Shown: positions 53,154-63,050, counted from the first letter of the stretch. The stretch: DNA of 64,000 nucleotides from Phormidesmis priestleyi Ana (GCA_001314865.1 LJZR01000001.1:186001-250000); one strand, 5' to 3'. Notes: a model not told the origin generated them from the sequence alone. Numbers and translations: made by a program.

Positions 53154-54461
53154 TCAAACCAATGCAGCTGTCGTGCTCATTCTAGGCTCTGTGCTCACCG
53201 TTCTCGTGGGTAGCACCAATAAAAACTTACAGCCTTTACCCGGATCAGAAAAGCACTCTATCTGACCTTGGTGCTTCTCTACAATAATTTGCCGACTAAT
53301 CGAGAGCCCCAAACCTGTTCCCTTACCGACAGGTTTGGTCGTAAAAAGCGGATCAAATAAGCGTTGCTTAACAATCTCTGTCAATCCTGGACCATTATCA
53401 GCAATTTCAATCGCAACATGGTCGGAATTAATACATTTAGTTGTAATGGTGATAACCGGAGCATCAACATTCTCCAACGCATCTATTGCATTGGCTAAAA
53501 TATTCATAAAAACCTGATTGATGGCAGACGGAAAGCAGAGAATTTCCGGTATATCACCGCCATATACCTTCATGACCGAAATTTCTGGACGTTCCCCCAG
53601 CGATTTTGTGCGGTGACCCAAAATGACTAGAGTGCTATCTAACCCCTCATGAATATCAGTCAAAACTTTAGTATCTGCGTCCATTCGTGAAAAATTTCGC
53701 AGAGAGATTGAAATCTTTTTAATTCGTTCTGTACTGAGCTGCATAGAATCTAACAGTTTGGGCAGATCCTTCAAGGCAAAATCAATATCTCTATTTTCTA
53801 GCAAATCACGGATTTCGGACACAGGATCACTATAGTGCTGCTGATACAAACGCAGCAAATCAGCCAGGTCACGAATATATTCATGCGCTGGCTCTATATT
53901 GTTAGCAATACAGGCCATTGGGTTGTTAATCTCGTGGGCAATACCCGCAATCAACTGACCCAGTGTTGCTAACTTCTCCTGTTGTACGAGTTGTACTTGT
54001 GCGTTTTGCAGCTCCCGCGTACGCTCTTCAACCCGTTGTTCTAGCTGATCGGTCAACTGCTTTAGTTGAAGATGCACCTTCACCCTGGCAAGCACTTCAT
54101 CTTGCTCAAAAGGCTTTGCAATATAGTCAACCGCGCCTAATGACAAGCCTTTTACACGACTCGCTTTGTCGGAAAGCGCCGTCATAAAAATAATCGGAAT
54201 ATGGCTCGTCGTCTCACTCGCCTTGAGACGACGACAGGTTTCAAACCCATCCATAACCGGCATCTGTACATCTAGCAAAATTAGAGCAGGTTGTTCCTGA
54301 TTAATCTGCTTTAGTGCCGCCACACCATCGTTAGCAATCCGAATTGCCAGCCCTGCCTGACGTAGGGCTTGCGCTAATACAGATATATTTGTGGGCGTAT
54401 CATCCACAATCAGCACAAAACCAGAAGACTGAATGCTGGCTTTCATCATCTCACAATCCAA
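53154..54461 (-). CDS. Response-regulator/histidine kinase hybrid
   Basis: An N-terminal receiver (about residues 15-130) has VLIVDDTPTN, LLDVQMPVMDGFETC (phospho-acceptor Asp) and IIFMTALSDKASRVKG. A short coiled coil leads to a HisKA-type dimerisation region with LIAGIAHEINNPMACI (phospho-accepting His, about residue 178), then an ATPase domain with N, G1 and G2 boxes (MNILANAIDAL, IADNGPGL, GKGTGLGLS). No DNA-binding domain and no membrane helix are visible. It may act as a phosphorelay between the upstream hybrid kinase and another regulator. Confidence 0.93.
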   Translation of the reverse strand: MDCEMMKASIQSSGFVLIVDDTPTNISVLAQALRQAGLAIRIANDGVAALKQINQEQPALILLDVQMPVMDGFETCRRLKASETTSHIPIIFMTALSDKASRVKGLSLGAVDYIAKPFEQDEVLARVKVHLQLKQLTDQLEQRVEERTRELQNAQVQLVQQEKLATLGQLIAGIAHEINNPMACIANNIEPAHEYIRDLADLLRLYQQHYSDPVSEIRDLLENRDIDFALKDLPKLLDSMQLSTERIKKISISLRNFSRMDADTKVLTDIHEGLDSTLVILGHRTKSLGERPEISVMKVYGGDIPEILCFPSAINQVFMNILANAIDALENVDAPVITITTKCINSDHVAIEIADNGPGLTEIVKQRLFDPLFTTKPVGKGTGLGLSISRQIIVEKHQGQIECFSDPGKGCKFLLVLPTRTVSTEPRMSTTAALV

Positions 54462-54637
54462 ATCAAATTCTATATAAATAACCGATGCAACAGACTTTAC
54501 GCTATGAGTTGCCGATAAGGCCTTAGTCTAAAGCCCTCGATAAAGCTAGGCCTTTATTCAAACAAACCTGACGTTACTTAGACAATAATGTAATGATAAG
54601 AACGTGCTCGCCCTCCTAGAGTCCCCAAAAATATGTT

Positions 54638-57544
54638 CTATAGATCATCAATGTAAAGCCGGATAAAGTCTTGAATTGGCGGAATCTCGAAATCTTCAGC
54701 CAAATTGCTCAGTTGACGACAAAACGGCTCTAAGCTTGGGTTCGTAATCGCTAAGGTTTGCGCTTCATCTATTAGGCTAAAGATATCGCCGCTGCCAGCT
54801 AAGGTATAAAAGCGTTTAAGGATATTTGCATCTGGCGGTGTTAGCTTCAAATCGTCGGTCTCTTTACTCGGCGAATCGACGTCGTTGAGTGGTTCATAAA
54901 TCCAGGTGACATCTAGGTGTCTGTGAATCGCAGCAAAAAGTTCTTTGGCCTGTATCGGCTTAGGCAAAAACTCATCGCCGCCTGCTTGCGTGCTCTGATG
55001 CTGAGAGGCCAGAGATACACTAGCAGAAGAGACTAAAATTCGGATATTTGCAAACTTAGGCTGCCGACGAAAATGTTTAATAAACGCCAATCCGTCCATA
55101 ACAGGCATAGCCAGATCAGTAATCACTAAATGAGGCTGTATTGATTCTGCGATGGCCAGTCCTCGCTGTCCATTTTCAGCTTCTATGACCTCAAAGCCTA
55201 AAGGCTCTAGTAAGTTGACCAAGACTGACCGATTCTCCCAGCTATCATCAAGTACTAGGATTTTTTTGCGATCGCCCTCATACCCTAATAATTTGCCTTG
55301 CGAATGGCGGTGGGCCACTTCAATCCAATTGTTGCTTTCTGATAGCTCCACATCAAACCAAAAATCACTCCCTACATTAGGCTCGCTGCTCGCCTTCAGA
55401 TCTCCACCCATGAGCGACACAATTTTTTGACTAATTGACAGCCCTAAGCCGGTTCCTTCTCCCTGTTTGGTAATGTTACCGACTTGCTCAAATGGTTGAA
55501 ATACCTTCTCAACCTGATCTGGCCTCATGCCGACACCCGTATCAGAAACTTGAAACCGAAATTTTCTTAAAACCGGTTTATTTTCATTTTCTTTATCAGT
55601 GGCCCCATCTAGCAGCGACTCTGGCAAACCAGGTGAGTCAATTCTATAGGACTTAACCGTAAAGGACACTTGACCTTGCTCAGTAAATTTGATCGCATTT
55701 CCTAACAAATTGAGCAAGACTTGCCGGAGTCTCTTCTCATCTGCAATGATCCCCTCAGGCAAATTTGACTCGGGCAAAAACTTGAACTCGACACCTTTCT
55801 CTTCAGCCCGAATACGGCAAATTTCACTTACACTATGTAGAAATGAGAGAAAGTGAAATTGGCTCGGATACAGCTCCATTTTTCGAGCCTCTATTTTAGA
55901 TAGATCAAGAATGTCATTAATTAAATTGAGTAGGTGAGATCCACAGTGATTGATGACGCTCACACCTTTGATGTCTTTATCTGACAAGGTACCTGAGCGC
56001 TGTAATATTTGGGCATACCCCAAAATTCCATTGAGCGGTGTCCTAAGTTCGTGGCTCATGTTCGCAAGAAATTCGCTTTTAGCGCGGTTAGCACTATCAG
56101 CCGCTTCTTTCGCCGTTTTTAGCTCTGTTGTTCGCTCTGCAACCCTCTGCTCTAATATGACAAATGAACTCTTGAGCTGGCCTACCATGCTTTTGAATGA
56201 GTGGGCTAAGCGACCGAGTTCATCCCGACGCTGATCATCTAACTGCACGCCAAAGTCGCCTGCAGCAACCTGATCAGTCGCTTTAATCAGCTGATTCAAA
56301 GGCTGTGCAATTTTTTTACGCATAACAGAATGAAGCAAGAAAACTTGGACACCCAGGGCAACTAGTCCTGCTATGAGAACAAATCTAGCGCTCTTCATCG
56401 CAAGACCTGAGAGCAGAGAAGTAGGATAAACGGTGACAAAATACCAGTCAGGCCCTTCAATCTCTGTAATGGCTAAAAATGCTTTTTGAGAACGATCGTA
56501 GATGACAACTTGACCGTTTTCTCCAGCCTGCTTTACCAGGCTAAACGTATGGAGTAAGTCAAGTTCTTCTTCAGCCTTTAGCTCAGAAGAATCAATGTCA
56601 CCGACTTCTAGGTAGCCATCCTCAGCTTTGATCGCCTCCATCAGTTTGGGATGTGCAATTAGGCGGCCGTCTTCTCTTAAGATGATGTTGTAAGTACCTT
56701 CTAGGCCATCGTTTAGCGTACGCTCAACTAAGTTGTTTAGTAGGATATCGTTACCAATAGTAATCAGGTGCCTGCCTTCGTAGTCTACGGGCGTTGCAAC
56801 ACTGACCAAAAATTGGTCTGAACCAATATCATAATAAGAACCTGTCCAAGCAGTCTCGCGTGCCTTATTGTTTTTAGTATTGGCGATATACACCCATTCT
56901 TCCTGATTAAGATCAACATCAGCTGAGATGTCTGATCCCCAAGGTTGTCCGGGCCAATAAACAATTACAACGTTATCTGGAGTAGATACATACAGATCAG
57001 GGAAGCGATTGTTCCATGCGGGTCCATAGGCCAGTAGCATCTCATTAGAAATTGTTGCAATACGACGCAGTTCAGCATCTACCGACTTGCTAGTTTCGCG
57101 GCCTATAATTCCTGTCATCCAAAGATCTTTACTGGCCTCTGTGGTTCCGACGAAGAACTCAGGTTTGATGCGTAGAGTTCCGTCTTCGCTCGGTTCAAAA
57201 AGATCATTAAACGCTAGCGTAGGATCTTCATTTTCTGAGGCTTGAAACCGAGCTAGAAATTCTTCTTTAAATATTCGATGGTTTTCTTCTGCCAAAAGAA
57301 AGAGGTCGCTTTCTTTGCGGCCTCTTTCAATAATATATTTTTCTAGTTGCTCTTTGACCTGTAGCTCTAGGTTAGACGTAAGATGTAAGTAGCTGACAAG
57401 CGCTGACACTCCTACAACGCCAATAATCCGCAGAGTCATAATCAGCAGCGTTTTTCGGGCAAGTGAGCCTTGATATTGATGGTTTCGGCTCTTGCCTATA
57501 CGAGTTGTTTTACCTATGAAATTTTGGGCTATTTTGAGCAACAT
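54638..57544 (-). CDS. Membrane hybrid histidine kinase with Cache-like sensor
   Basis: The 968-aa sensor begins with a membrane helix (about residues 34-55), then a large extracytoplasmic domain to about residue 380 with a Cache-like architecture (DLWMTGIIGRETSKSVDAEL, YYDIGSDQFLVSVATPVDYE), and a second helix. A HAMP domain follows (QVAAGDFGVQLDDQRRDELG), then HisKA (FLANMSHELRTPLNGIL), HATPase with N, G1 and G2 boxes, and a C-terminal receiver (LVITDLAMPVMDGLAFIK). The last about 90 residues are of unknown type. It is 68 bp downstream of the Rieske oxygenase on the same strand. Confidence 0.92.
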   Translation of the reverse strand: MLLKIAQNFIGKTTRIGKSRNHQYQGSLARKTLLIMTLRIIGVVGVSALVSYLHLTSNLELQVKEQLEKYIIERGRKESDLFLLAEENHRIFKEEFLARFQASENEDPTLAFNDLFEPSEDGTLRIKPEFFVGTTEASKDLWMTGIIGRETSKSVDAELRRIATISNEMLLAYGPAWNNRFPDLYVSTPDNVVIVYWPGQPWGSDISADVDLNQEEWVYIANTKNNKARETAWTGSYYDIGSDQFLVSVATPVDYEGRHLITIGNDILLNNLVERTLNDGLEGTYNIILREDGRLIAHPKLMEAIKAEDGYLEVGDIDSSELKAEEELDLLHTFSLVKQAGENGQVVIYDRSQKAFLAITEIEGPDWYFVTVYPTSLLSGLAMKSARFVLIAGLVALGVQVFLLHSVMRKKIAQPLNQLIKATDQVAAGDFGVQLDDQRRDELGRLAHSFKSMVGQLKSSFVILEQRVAERTTELKTAKEAADSANRAKSEFLANMSHELRTPLNGILGYAQILQRSGTLSDKDIKGVSVINHCGSHLLNLINDILDLSKIEARKMELYPSQFHFLSFLHSVSEICRIRAEEKGVEFKFLPESNLPEGIIADEKRLRQVLLNLLGNAIKFTEQGQVSFTVKSYRIDSPGLPESLLDGATDKENENKPVLRKFRFQVSDTGVGMRPDQVEKVFQPFEQVGNITKQGEGTGLGLSISQKIVSLMGGDLKASSEPNVGSDFWFDVELSESNNWIEVAHRHSQGKLLGYEGDRKKILVLDDSWENRSVLVNLLEPLGFEVIEAENGQRGLAIAESIQPHLVITDLAMPVMDGLAFIKHFRRQPKFANIRILVSSASVSLASQHQSTQAGGDEFLPKPIQAKELFAAIHRHLDVTWIYEPLNDVDSPSKETDDLKLTPPDANILKRFYTLAGSGDIFSLIDEAQTLAITNPSLEPFCRQLSNLAEDFEIPPIQDFIRLYIDDL

Positions 57545-57612
57545 GGCATGTCAGCTGAACAAAGAATGTTTCCGTCAATGTTCCCGTTCTATATACACAG
57601 CTATCTTGCTAT

Positions 57613-58866
57613 TTAGAGTGACCTTTGTATAACGGCCTTGAACGTATCAGACTGCCGAAACTGTTCTGAGTAAATGCTGCCAATGGGTGCAGCTAGCTCT
57701 CGCTGAAATCCGGATAGCAAAAAGCGACGAATGAGTTGCTGCTGCTGCACAATACGGGCTTCCAAGGTATTGATTGGCCCAGGTGTATGTTTTGACTCTC
57801 CACTTTCGCCCTGAATGCTGGCATAACCTTTTTGGACACCTTCGGCTAGAATTCTATCTTCTTCAAACAGCGCTTCGTACCATTTCTCAAGTTCGCCAAT
57901 ATGGTTCAAATGGTGAGGCCGACCATACACTTCCGAATGAATTTGACATTCGCTGACAGAAATAGGGTCAATTCGCTCTACATAGAGCGTACCATCGGGC
58001 AATGCATATATGTGGAGGTTAGGAAAAATCCCAAACGTGATGAACTGCGATCGCATAGGCTCGGGTAGCACCTCCCAGGGTTCATTTTCTGATTTCCATT
58101 TTTGGGTAATGGGTGTAATCAAAGCGTTGACGTAGTCATCAAACATGTACTGATAGTACTTAGTATGCCCCTGCACATCCTTGAGCGTGGTTTGATGCGC
58201 GATACTAACGTGATAGTCACATAGGCCATTGTCATGAAAAGTTTTCCAGTTACAAGAAACTTCGTAGTCCTTTTCAAAGAGCAGAGTTAGCGACTCTATG
58301 GGAAACCCTGCCATGCGAGCAACCATTTCTCCCAAATAATCTTTGAGTGATCGTATTTCGGCGCTAAATGAAACAAATATCAAAGATCCCCAGGTTTCAA
58401 GTCGTACTGGCTTTAAAGCAAGTTTACTAAAATCAACAGAGTTGGAGAATCTATCTTTTTCAGGCAGTCCTTTGAGGTTGCCCTGTATGTCGAATGTCCA
58501 TCCATGATAAGGGCAGACAATACATTTGCGCGAAGCGGCTGGCTTCTGAGGGGCTTTTTCATTATTAGCCTTTTCATCCGGAATTAAAGTGGAGCCTCTA
58601 TGAGAACAAGAATTATAAAATGCAGATAGTGTATCCTGCTCAGAGCGAATGATGATAAGGCTACGGCCAGCTACTTCGACAATCCTCGTGGCACCAATCT
58701 CGGTGAGCTTAGAAGTGTGACAGACATATAGCCAGGTTTTACTGAAAATGTTCTGTTGTTCTAAGCTGACAAATTCTGAATTGGTGTAAAAAACGGGATC
58801 TAGAAAAGTAAGTGGCTGTTCGCACAGCACCCGCTTTATCGCTTGCTGTAAAGAAGAAGAAGTCAT
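57613..58866 (-). CDS. Rieske non-heme iron oxygenase alpha subunit
   Basis: The 417-aa protein has an N-terminal Rieske domain with CSHRGSTL and CPYHGWTFDIQG (two Cys and two His ligands) and a catalytic domain with the iron-binding triad: NWKTFHDNGLCDYHVSIAHQ provides two His, and EEDRILAEGVQKG provides a likely Asp. Such oxygenases hydroxylate or cleave aromatic rings, or demethylate N- or O-methyl groups. Substrate is unknown. It starts 12 bp after the methyltransferase, so the two are likely one operon. A reductase partner is not adjacent. Confidence 0.9.
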   Translation of the reverse strand: MTSSSLQQAIKRVLCEQPLTFLDPVFYTNSEFVSLEQQNIFSKTWLYVCHTSKLTEIGATRIVEVAGRSLIIIRSEQDTLSAFYNSCSHRGSTLIPDEKANNEKAPQKPAASRKCIVCPYHGWTFDIQGNLKGLPEKDRFSNSVDFSKLALKPVRLETWGSLIFVSFSAEIRSLKDYLGEMVARMAGFPIESLTLLFEKDYEVSCNWKTFHDNGLCDYHVSIAHQTTLKDVQGHTKYYQYMFDDYVNALITPITQKWKSENEPWEVLPEPMRSQFITFGIFPNLHIYALPDGTLYVERIDPISVSECQIHSEVYGRPHHLNHIGELEKWYEALFEEDRILAEGVQKGYASIQGESGESKHTPGPINTLEARIVQQQQLIRRFLLSGFQRELAAPIGSIYSEQFRQSDTFKAVIQRSL

Positions 58867-58878
58867 AAATTATGTTCG

Positions 58879-59652
58879 TTAGAGCCGCGTAGCCTTTACA
58901 AACAGCATTCCCTGGTAACCTTTGTAATCTTTAGCGCTAATGTCCGTAATCTCAGCAGGGATGTGGCGCATGAGTAAATTATCCACGTCAAACCCTTGAT
59001 AGCTTAGGACGCGAATGACATCTTCGGGCGTTACAGCGATCGCAGGATACCGGTGATTCTCTACGCAATAGAAGCTCGCTCCCTGGATAGCAGTCATGAT
59101 CAAAGTTCCAGATGGCTTAAGCGTAGAGCAAATATTATTGACAACCTCTTCCCAGGTTTTTAGAGAAGGTGTAATAGACTCTGCAACAAAATTAGCAGCA
59201 ACTACATCATAACGCTGGTAACAACGCTGTCCCAAAGGATGCCGATTAAAAGCATCGCATAGCAAGAAATCACTGAGTTTTTTGCTAAGCAACTCTTCGC
59301 GCTCAAGGATATCGTCAGTACTTACCTCGGATAGACCTTCTGCCATCAGGGCTTCTTTGAAAAAGTTGATCCATATATAGCTGCGATGGCGAAATCTTTT
59401 CCAGAGTTTAATTTCTTCTACGTTGCGCTCAAGAAAGTCAGAGAAATGAATCTCTTTAACATGAGCTGCTGCTGTAATAAGCGAGTAAAGGCTCGGACCA
59501 CCGCTAAATTCTAGCATGACAGAATTGGGATCAATACCTTTATAGGCTTCTGCAAAGAACGCTAGCAAAGAGCGGTTTTCCAGATCAACAGTAGAATAGT
59601 ATTCCTGAAGATAATTTGCTGGCTCAAAAGTTTTGTAGCTTTCTAAAAGCAT
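58879..59652 (-). CDS. NNMT/PNMT/TEMT-type SAM methyltransferase
   Basis: The protein has the layout of the nicotinamide/phenylethanolamine N-methyltransferase family: an N-terminal FEPANYLQEYYSTVDLENR, a SAM-binding LEFSGGPSLYSLI loop (about residue 47), FSDFLERNVEEIKLWKRF, DVVAANFVAESIT and LKPSGTLIMTAIQGASFY. These enzymes transfer methyl to N, S or Se of small molecules in eukaryotes; bacterial members are rare and little studied. It is the first gene of the putative MT-Rieske-kinase cluster. A 7-7-7 inverted repeat lies at 59837-59857. Confidence 0.88.
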   Translation of the reverse strand: MLLESYKTFEPANYLQEYYSTVDLENRSLLAFFAEAYKGIDPNSVMLEFSGGPSLYSLITAAAHVKEIHFSDFLERNVEEIKLWKRFRHRSYIWINFFKEALMAEGLSEVSTDDILEREELLSKKLSDFLLCDAFNRHPLGQRCYQRYDVVAANFVAESITPSLKTWEEVVNNICSTLKPSGTLIMTAIQGASFYCVENHRYPAIAVTPEDVIRVLSYQGFDVDNLLMRHIPAEITDISAKDYKGYQGMLFVKATRL

Positions 59653-60137
59653 TGTTCAATAAACCTAATTAACTTGAGATATTAGCCCAAAAAAGATAGA
59701 TATTGCTAAAAGTTTTTAGCCTTTGCTCCCAAAACTTTTAGAATCGTTTTTAGGCATTAGCAATGCGTTTTAAGTCCTTTTAGCTCTTTTATGTAAAACG
59801 GCTTCTTTTCTATGCTTCCCGACAAGAAAGACTAAAATCTATCAAATTCAGATAGATCAAAGGCTTTTTAATAAGGGTTTAATTAGTAAATATTACGCAA
59901 AAATAATTCTCTATATTTGCTTTCACCTAACAATAAAAGTAGATAATATTGGGGTTCATACGGGCTTATTCGATGTCGCGACTAGTCTTCTTATAAAGGC
60001 AACACAAAAAAGAAAGGTTGACGAGATTAAATCTTACGTATTTACACTGATATACGTCAGTATCTAAACAGCATTTTTATAGTCCGCATGCTTACTTGAA
60101 ATTTGAAATATTAGATCAGAACAACCAGTAAAAATAC
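59653..60137. promoter_or_regulatory. Spacer upstream of the methyltransferase operon
   Basis: This roughly 485-bp AT-rich region has no convincing gene. It contains the inverted repeat ATCTATC-AAATTCA-GATAGAT (59837-59857) and a further half-site GATAGAT at 59695-59701, closer to the start codon. It should hold the promoter for the operon at 53154-59652. Confidence 0.55.
59837..59857. promoter_or_regulatory. Inverted repeat, candidate operator
   Basis: ATCTATC (59837-59843) and GATAGAT (59851-59857) are perfect 7-bp arms with a 7-bp spacer, about 185 bp before the methyltransferase start. The same half-site recurs at 59695. Confidence 0.5.
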
Positions 60138-60338
60138 TTACGACAAGCTAATGGGTTTGGGTATAGATCGCTTAGCAGGTCTAAAGGATACAACGCTAGC
60201 CCATTCGTCTCGAACATAGGCATGGGAATTAGCAAAGCTGCGATCGCTTTCTTCGTGAATGACGCTGATCTCGCTGTTGAGCTGTTCTGAGATGGTTGCT
60301 TCAGATCTGTTTCGGTTACGTTCCAATTCACGATTCAT
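60138..60338 (-). CDS. Possible small hypothetical protein
   Basis: A minus-strand frame (66 aa from ATG 60338, or 76 from ATG 60368) encodes a hydrophilic, Asn/Ser/Glu/Arg-rich product with no membrane helix and no known motif. It lies between PhoH and the methyltransferase and is co-directional with both. An overlapping frame is open as well, so the support is weak. Confidence 0.3.
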   Translation of the reverse strand: MNRELERNRNRSEATISEQLNSEISVIHEESDRSFANSHAYVRDEWASVVSFRPAKRSIPKPISLS

Positions 60339-60453
60339 CTTTAGAGGCAGGCTACACCGATTAATCATGTATAGTCCGCCAGTCAATAGCCGTCCTATAC
60401 ACAAAAAACGCCCCGAGTGTATCCGTCATCTAAATGACATCGTATTTAGCTTG

Positions 60454-61797
60454 CTACAGCAAGCTGGCTGCGCGGGCTGCAAGATCCGAGCGTTCGCCTT
60501 GATACAGGGTTACATGACCGGCTAGAGGCTCGTTGCGAAATCGCTCGACAACGTAAGTCAGGCCATTACTGGCTGCATCTACATAAGGGTTGTCTATTTG
60601 AGCGGTATCGCCGGTTAAAACTATTTTGGTGCCTTCACCCGCTCGGGTAAGGATGGTTTTTACTTCGTGCGGTGTTAGGTTTTGAGCTTCGTCAATGACG
60701 AAGAACTGTTTAGGAATGGTGCGCCCGCGAATGTAGGTAAGCGCTTCAATTTGCAAAAGGCCTAAGTCCATCAGTTCTTCGTGGCCACGTCGCCAGTGCT
60801 CTGACTTACCGGTGGTGTCTTGTGTATTGAAAATAAGGTCGAAGTTGTCGTATAGCGGCTGCATCCAGGGGGTGAGTTTTTCGGTCATATCGCCGGGAAG
60901 GTAGCCGATGTCTTTACCCATGGGTACGACCGGGCGGGAAATGAGTAATCGGGTGTAACGCTTTTCTTCAGTCACCTTTTGCAGTCCTGCTGCGATCGCC
61001 AGTAGTGTTTTGCCAGTGCCTGCTTTGCCTACCAGCGTGACCAACGGAATGCTGTCATTAAGGAGCAAGGCTAAGGCAAATCGCTGTTCTCGATTGCGCG
61101 CTTGAATATGAGAGACCTTGTTATAGGGCAGCTTAGGCAGTGGAGTCAGTTGACCGTCGGGTCGTAACGTTGCGAGCGCGGTGTGGCTAGGATTGCTCAT
61201 ATCAACGAGCATCAGCGCTTGGTTGGGCGAAAATTTTTCGCTGAGCTGAGGTAAATCAGCCGCCATGCTAGGCTGAAACAGCGCTGCCATTTGCTCAGCA
61301 CTCACTAAGACTTCGCCAATGCCCGTATAAAGATCGTCAACATCTATTTTGTCTGTTTCATAGTCTTCGGCGGTAAGTCCTAACGTATCTGCTTTGATAC
61401 GCATGTTGGTATCTTTGCTCACCATGACTACCGGGCAGTCACACTGCTGTTTGACCTGTAGGGCGACTGCGAGAATGGCATTGTCAGCGCCGTTGCCGCC
61501 GCCGTTGTAGAGTTCAGCAGGTAAGTTGTTAAGGGTTTCGCGATCGCACAGCGTAACGCGTAACCGTCCACCATTATCTAATGCAATACCTTCAGTCAAG
61601 CTGCCTCTTTGCCGCAGACTATCAAGCATTCGAGACGTTTGCCGAGCATTTCGCCCGGTTTCTTCAGGTCGCTTTTTGAAACGGTCTAGCTCTTCAATAA
61701 CCGTAATTGGGAGTACTACGTCGTTGTCTTCAAACCGCAGGAGTGCATTAGGATCATGCAGCAGCACATTGGTATCAAGGACGTAGAATTTTTTCAT
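60454..61797 (-). CDS. PhoH-like PIN-domain ATPase (PhoH2)
   Basis: The N-terminal PIN domain (about residues 1-130) carries FYVLDTNVLLHDP and the acidic DNAILAVAL. The PhoH ATPase (about residues 225-430) has Walker A GKAGTGKT (about residue 260), Walker B FFVIDEAQNL and LLISRPVVPMGKDIGYLP. PhoH2 proteins are RNA helicases/RNases in other bacteria. ATG 61797 (MKKFYVLDT) is preferred; the frame to 61875 reads into a non-conserved leader. Cytoplasmic. Confidence 0.93.
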   Translation of the reverse strand: MKKFYVLDTNVLLHDPNALLRFEDNDVVLPITVIEELDRFKKRPEETGRNARQTSRMLDSLRQRGSLTEGIALDNGGRLRVTLCDRETLNNLPAELYNGGGNGADNAILAVALQVKQQCDCPVVMVSKDTNMRIKADTLGLTAEDYETDKIDVDDLYTGIGEVLVSAEQMAALFQPSMAADLPQLSEKFSPNQALMLVDMSNPSHTALATLRPDGQLTPLPKLPYNKVSHIQARNREQRFALALLLNDSIPLVTLVGKAGTGKTLLAIAAGLQKVTEEKRYTRLLISRPVVPMGKDIGYLPGDMTEKLTPWMQPLYDNFDLIFNTQDTTGKSEHWRRGHEELMDLGLLQIEALTYIRGRTIPKQFFVIDEAQNLTPHEVKTILTRAGEGTKIVLTGDTAQIDNPYVDAASNGLTYVVERFRNEPLAGHVTLYQGERSDLAARAASLL

Positions 61798-61901
61798 AGG
61801 GATCGCTGTGTGAACCTTGGGGCTTAGCTTTGCATCGGTGAACTTAACTTTAACAAACTGACCTATGGGCGCCATCTATACGCGCTATTGTACAAGCGCC
61901 A

Positions 61902-62129
61902 TCATTCAACCGTGTCTTCTTGGGGAACAGGGTCATAGCCCCCCGGATTAAAAGGATGGCAGCGAACAATGCGTCTGACAGATAGCCAGCTACCTTTAAC
62001 TGGACCAAACCGTTCAATGGCTTCGATAGCGTAGCAAGAACAGGTGGGTTCAAACCGGCAAACCGGCAGAAAAAGCGGTGAGATGAACTGACGATAGCCT
62101 TTTACAAGAAGGATCAAAGCAGTCTTCAT
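61902..62129 (-). CDS. yidD: Membrane protein insertion efficiency factor YidD
   Basis: This 75-aa protein matches Yid[21 protein letters not shown], then [20 protein letters not shown] and [13 protein letters not shown]. It helps insert membrane proteins with YidC and is peripheral to the membrane. In many bacteria it sits near rnpA and yidC, but neither is here. Confidence 0.95.
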   Translation of the reverse strand: MKTALILLVKGYRQFISPLFLPVCRFEPTCSCYAIEAIERFGPVKGSWLSVRRIVRCHPFNPGGYDPVPQEDTVE

Positions 62130-62204
62130 GGGGGAACAGCAGGCGTCAGCAGCCAGGGTTACAATGCCTATTCAATTTAACAGGATCGAGCCTGTTCCTG
62201 TCGT

Positions 62205-63050
62205 TTATTCCTTGGTGTGCTCTGGCTTAGGTCGTTCCCAAGCCGGTTTAGCCCACGGATACTTTTCGCTCAGGCTATCGAGATCGAGGGGCGGAATCTC
62301 AGCCATGAGTTCCGAAAACTGGCCGGCTTCTATAGCAGCTGTTAGCAGGTGCATAAGATCGCTATACACTGTCTGCGTTCTAGGGTGTTGAGCACCGAGA
62401 CGTTTTCTGAGAATAGTGAGCGTTTGCTGGTAAAGCGGCTCAGCTTTTCCGTAAAGCTGCTGGCAACAGTAGGTATCGGCTAGCTGGTAAAGCGTGTCGC
62501 AGGTGTGCAGGTGACTGGCTGGCAGCAATCTCTGCCGAATATCCAGTGCTTGCTCCAAAAGCGGTTGGGCTTCGCGGTAACGCTTTTGCAGTCGATAGAG
62601 GGCTGCTAGCTCGCTAAGACTATCGGCCACAGAGATATGATCGTTGCCAAATCGCTTTTGTCTAAGTGTGACCACCTGCTGGTAGAGACGCTCTGCTTCA
62701 ATATGCCGACCTTGGCGTTCGCAGAGATAGGCTGAGTCAGCCAGGGCAGAAACAATATCAGGATGATCCTCGTAAGTCGGAGGCAGCTGAGCATTGGGAG
62801 CAGTAGAATCGCTCGATATAGAAGTCGGCTTTAAGTGATAATTTGGCAGAGTAAAGGGGGATGGAATCTCAGTGGGGCTAGCAGGCTTAGGGCGGGGCGG
62901 GTGGCTGTGATAGAGGGTGTGGTTCAGTTCCGCTACGATCTTAGATCTGGGAATGCTGTAGAGAATTGGCTTGGGTTTGGCGGAATAGAAGGGCTTTATG
63001 AAAATCTGACGTAGCTGTCGGAATACCCACTGTAGGACTCGCTTAATCAA
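62205..63050 (-). CDS. Tetratricopeptide (kinesin-light-chain type) protein
   Basis: The protein has an N-terminal basic region (about residues 1-35) and a Pro/Ser/Thr-rich linker (about 50-90). At least four TPRs of the 42-residue kinesin-light-chain type follow at about 95-260, for example QGRHIEAERLYQQVVTLRQK, YREAQPLLEQALDIRQRLLP and YGKAEPLYQQTLTILRKRLG. These repeats usually mediate protein interaction. Partner unknown. Probably cytoplasmic; the first 20 residues are too basic for a signal peptide. Confidence 0.85.
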   Translation of the reverse strand: MIKRVLQWVFRQLRQIFIKPFYSAKPKPILYSIPRSKIVAELNHTLYHSHPPRPKPASPTEIPSPFTLPNYHLKPTSISSDSTAPNAQLPPTYEDHPDIVSALADSAYLCERQGRHIEAERLYQQVVTLRQKRFGNDHISVADSLSELAALYRLQKRYREAQPLLEQALDIRQRLLPASHLHTCDTLYQLADTYCCQQLYGKAEPLYQQTLTILRKRLGAQHPRTQTVYSDLMHLLTAAIEAGQFSELMAEIPPLDLDSLSEKYPWAKPAWERPKPEHTKE

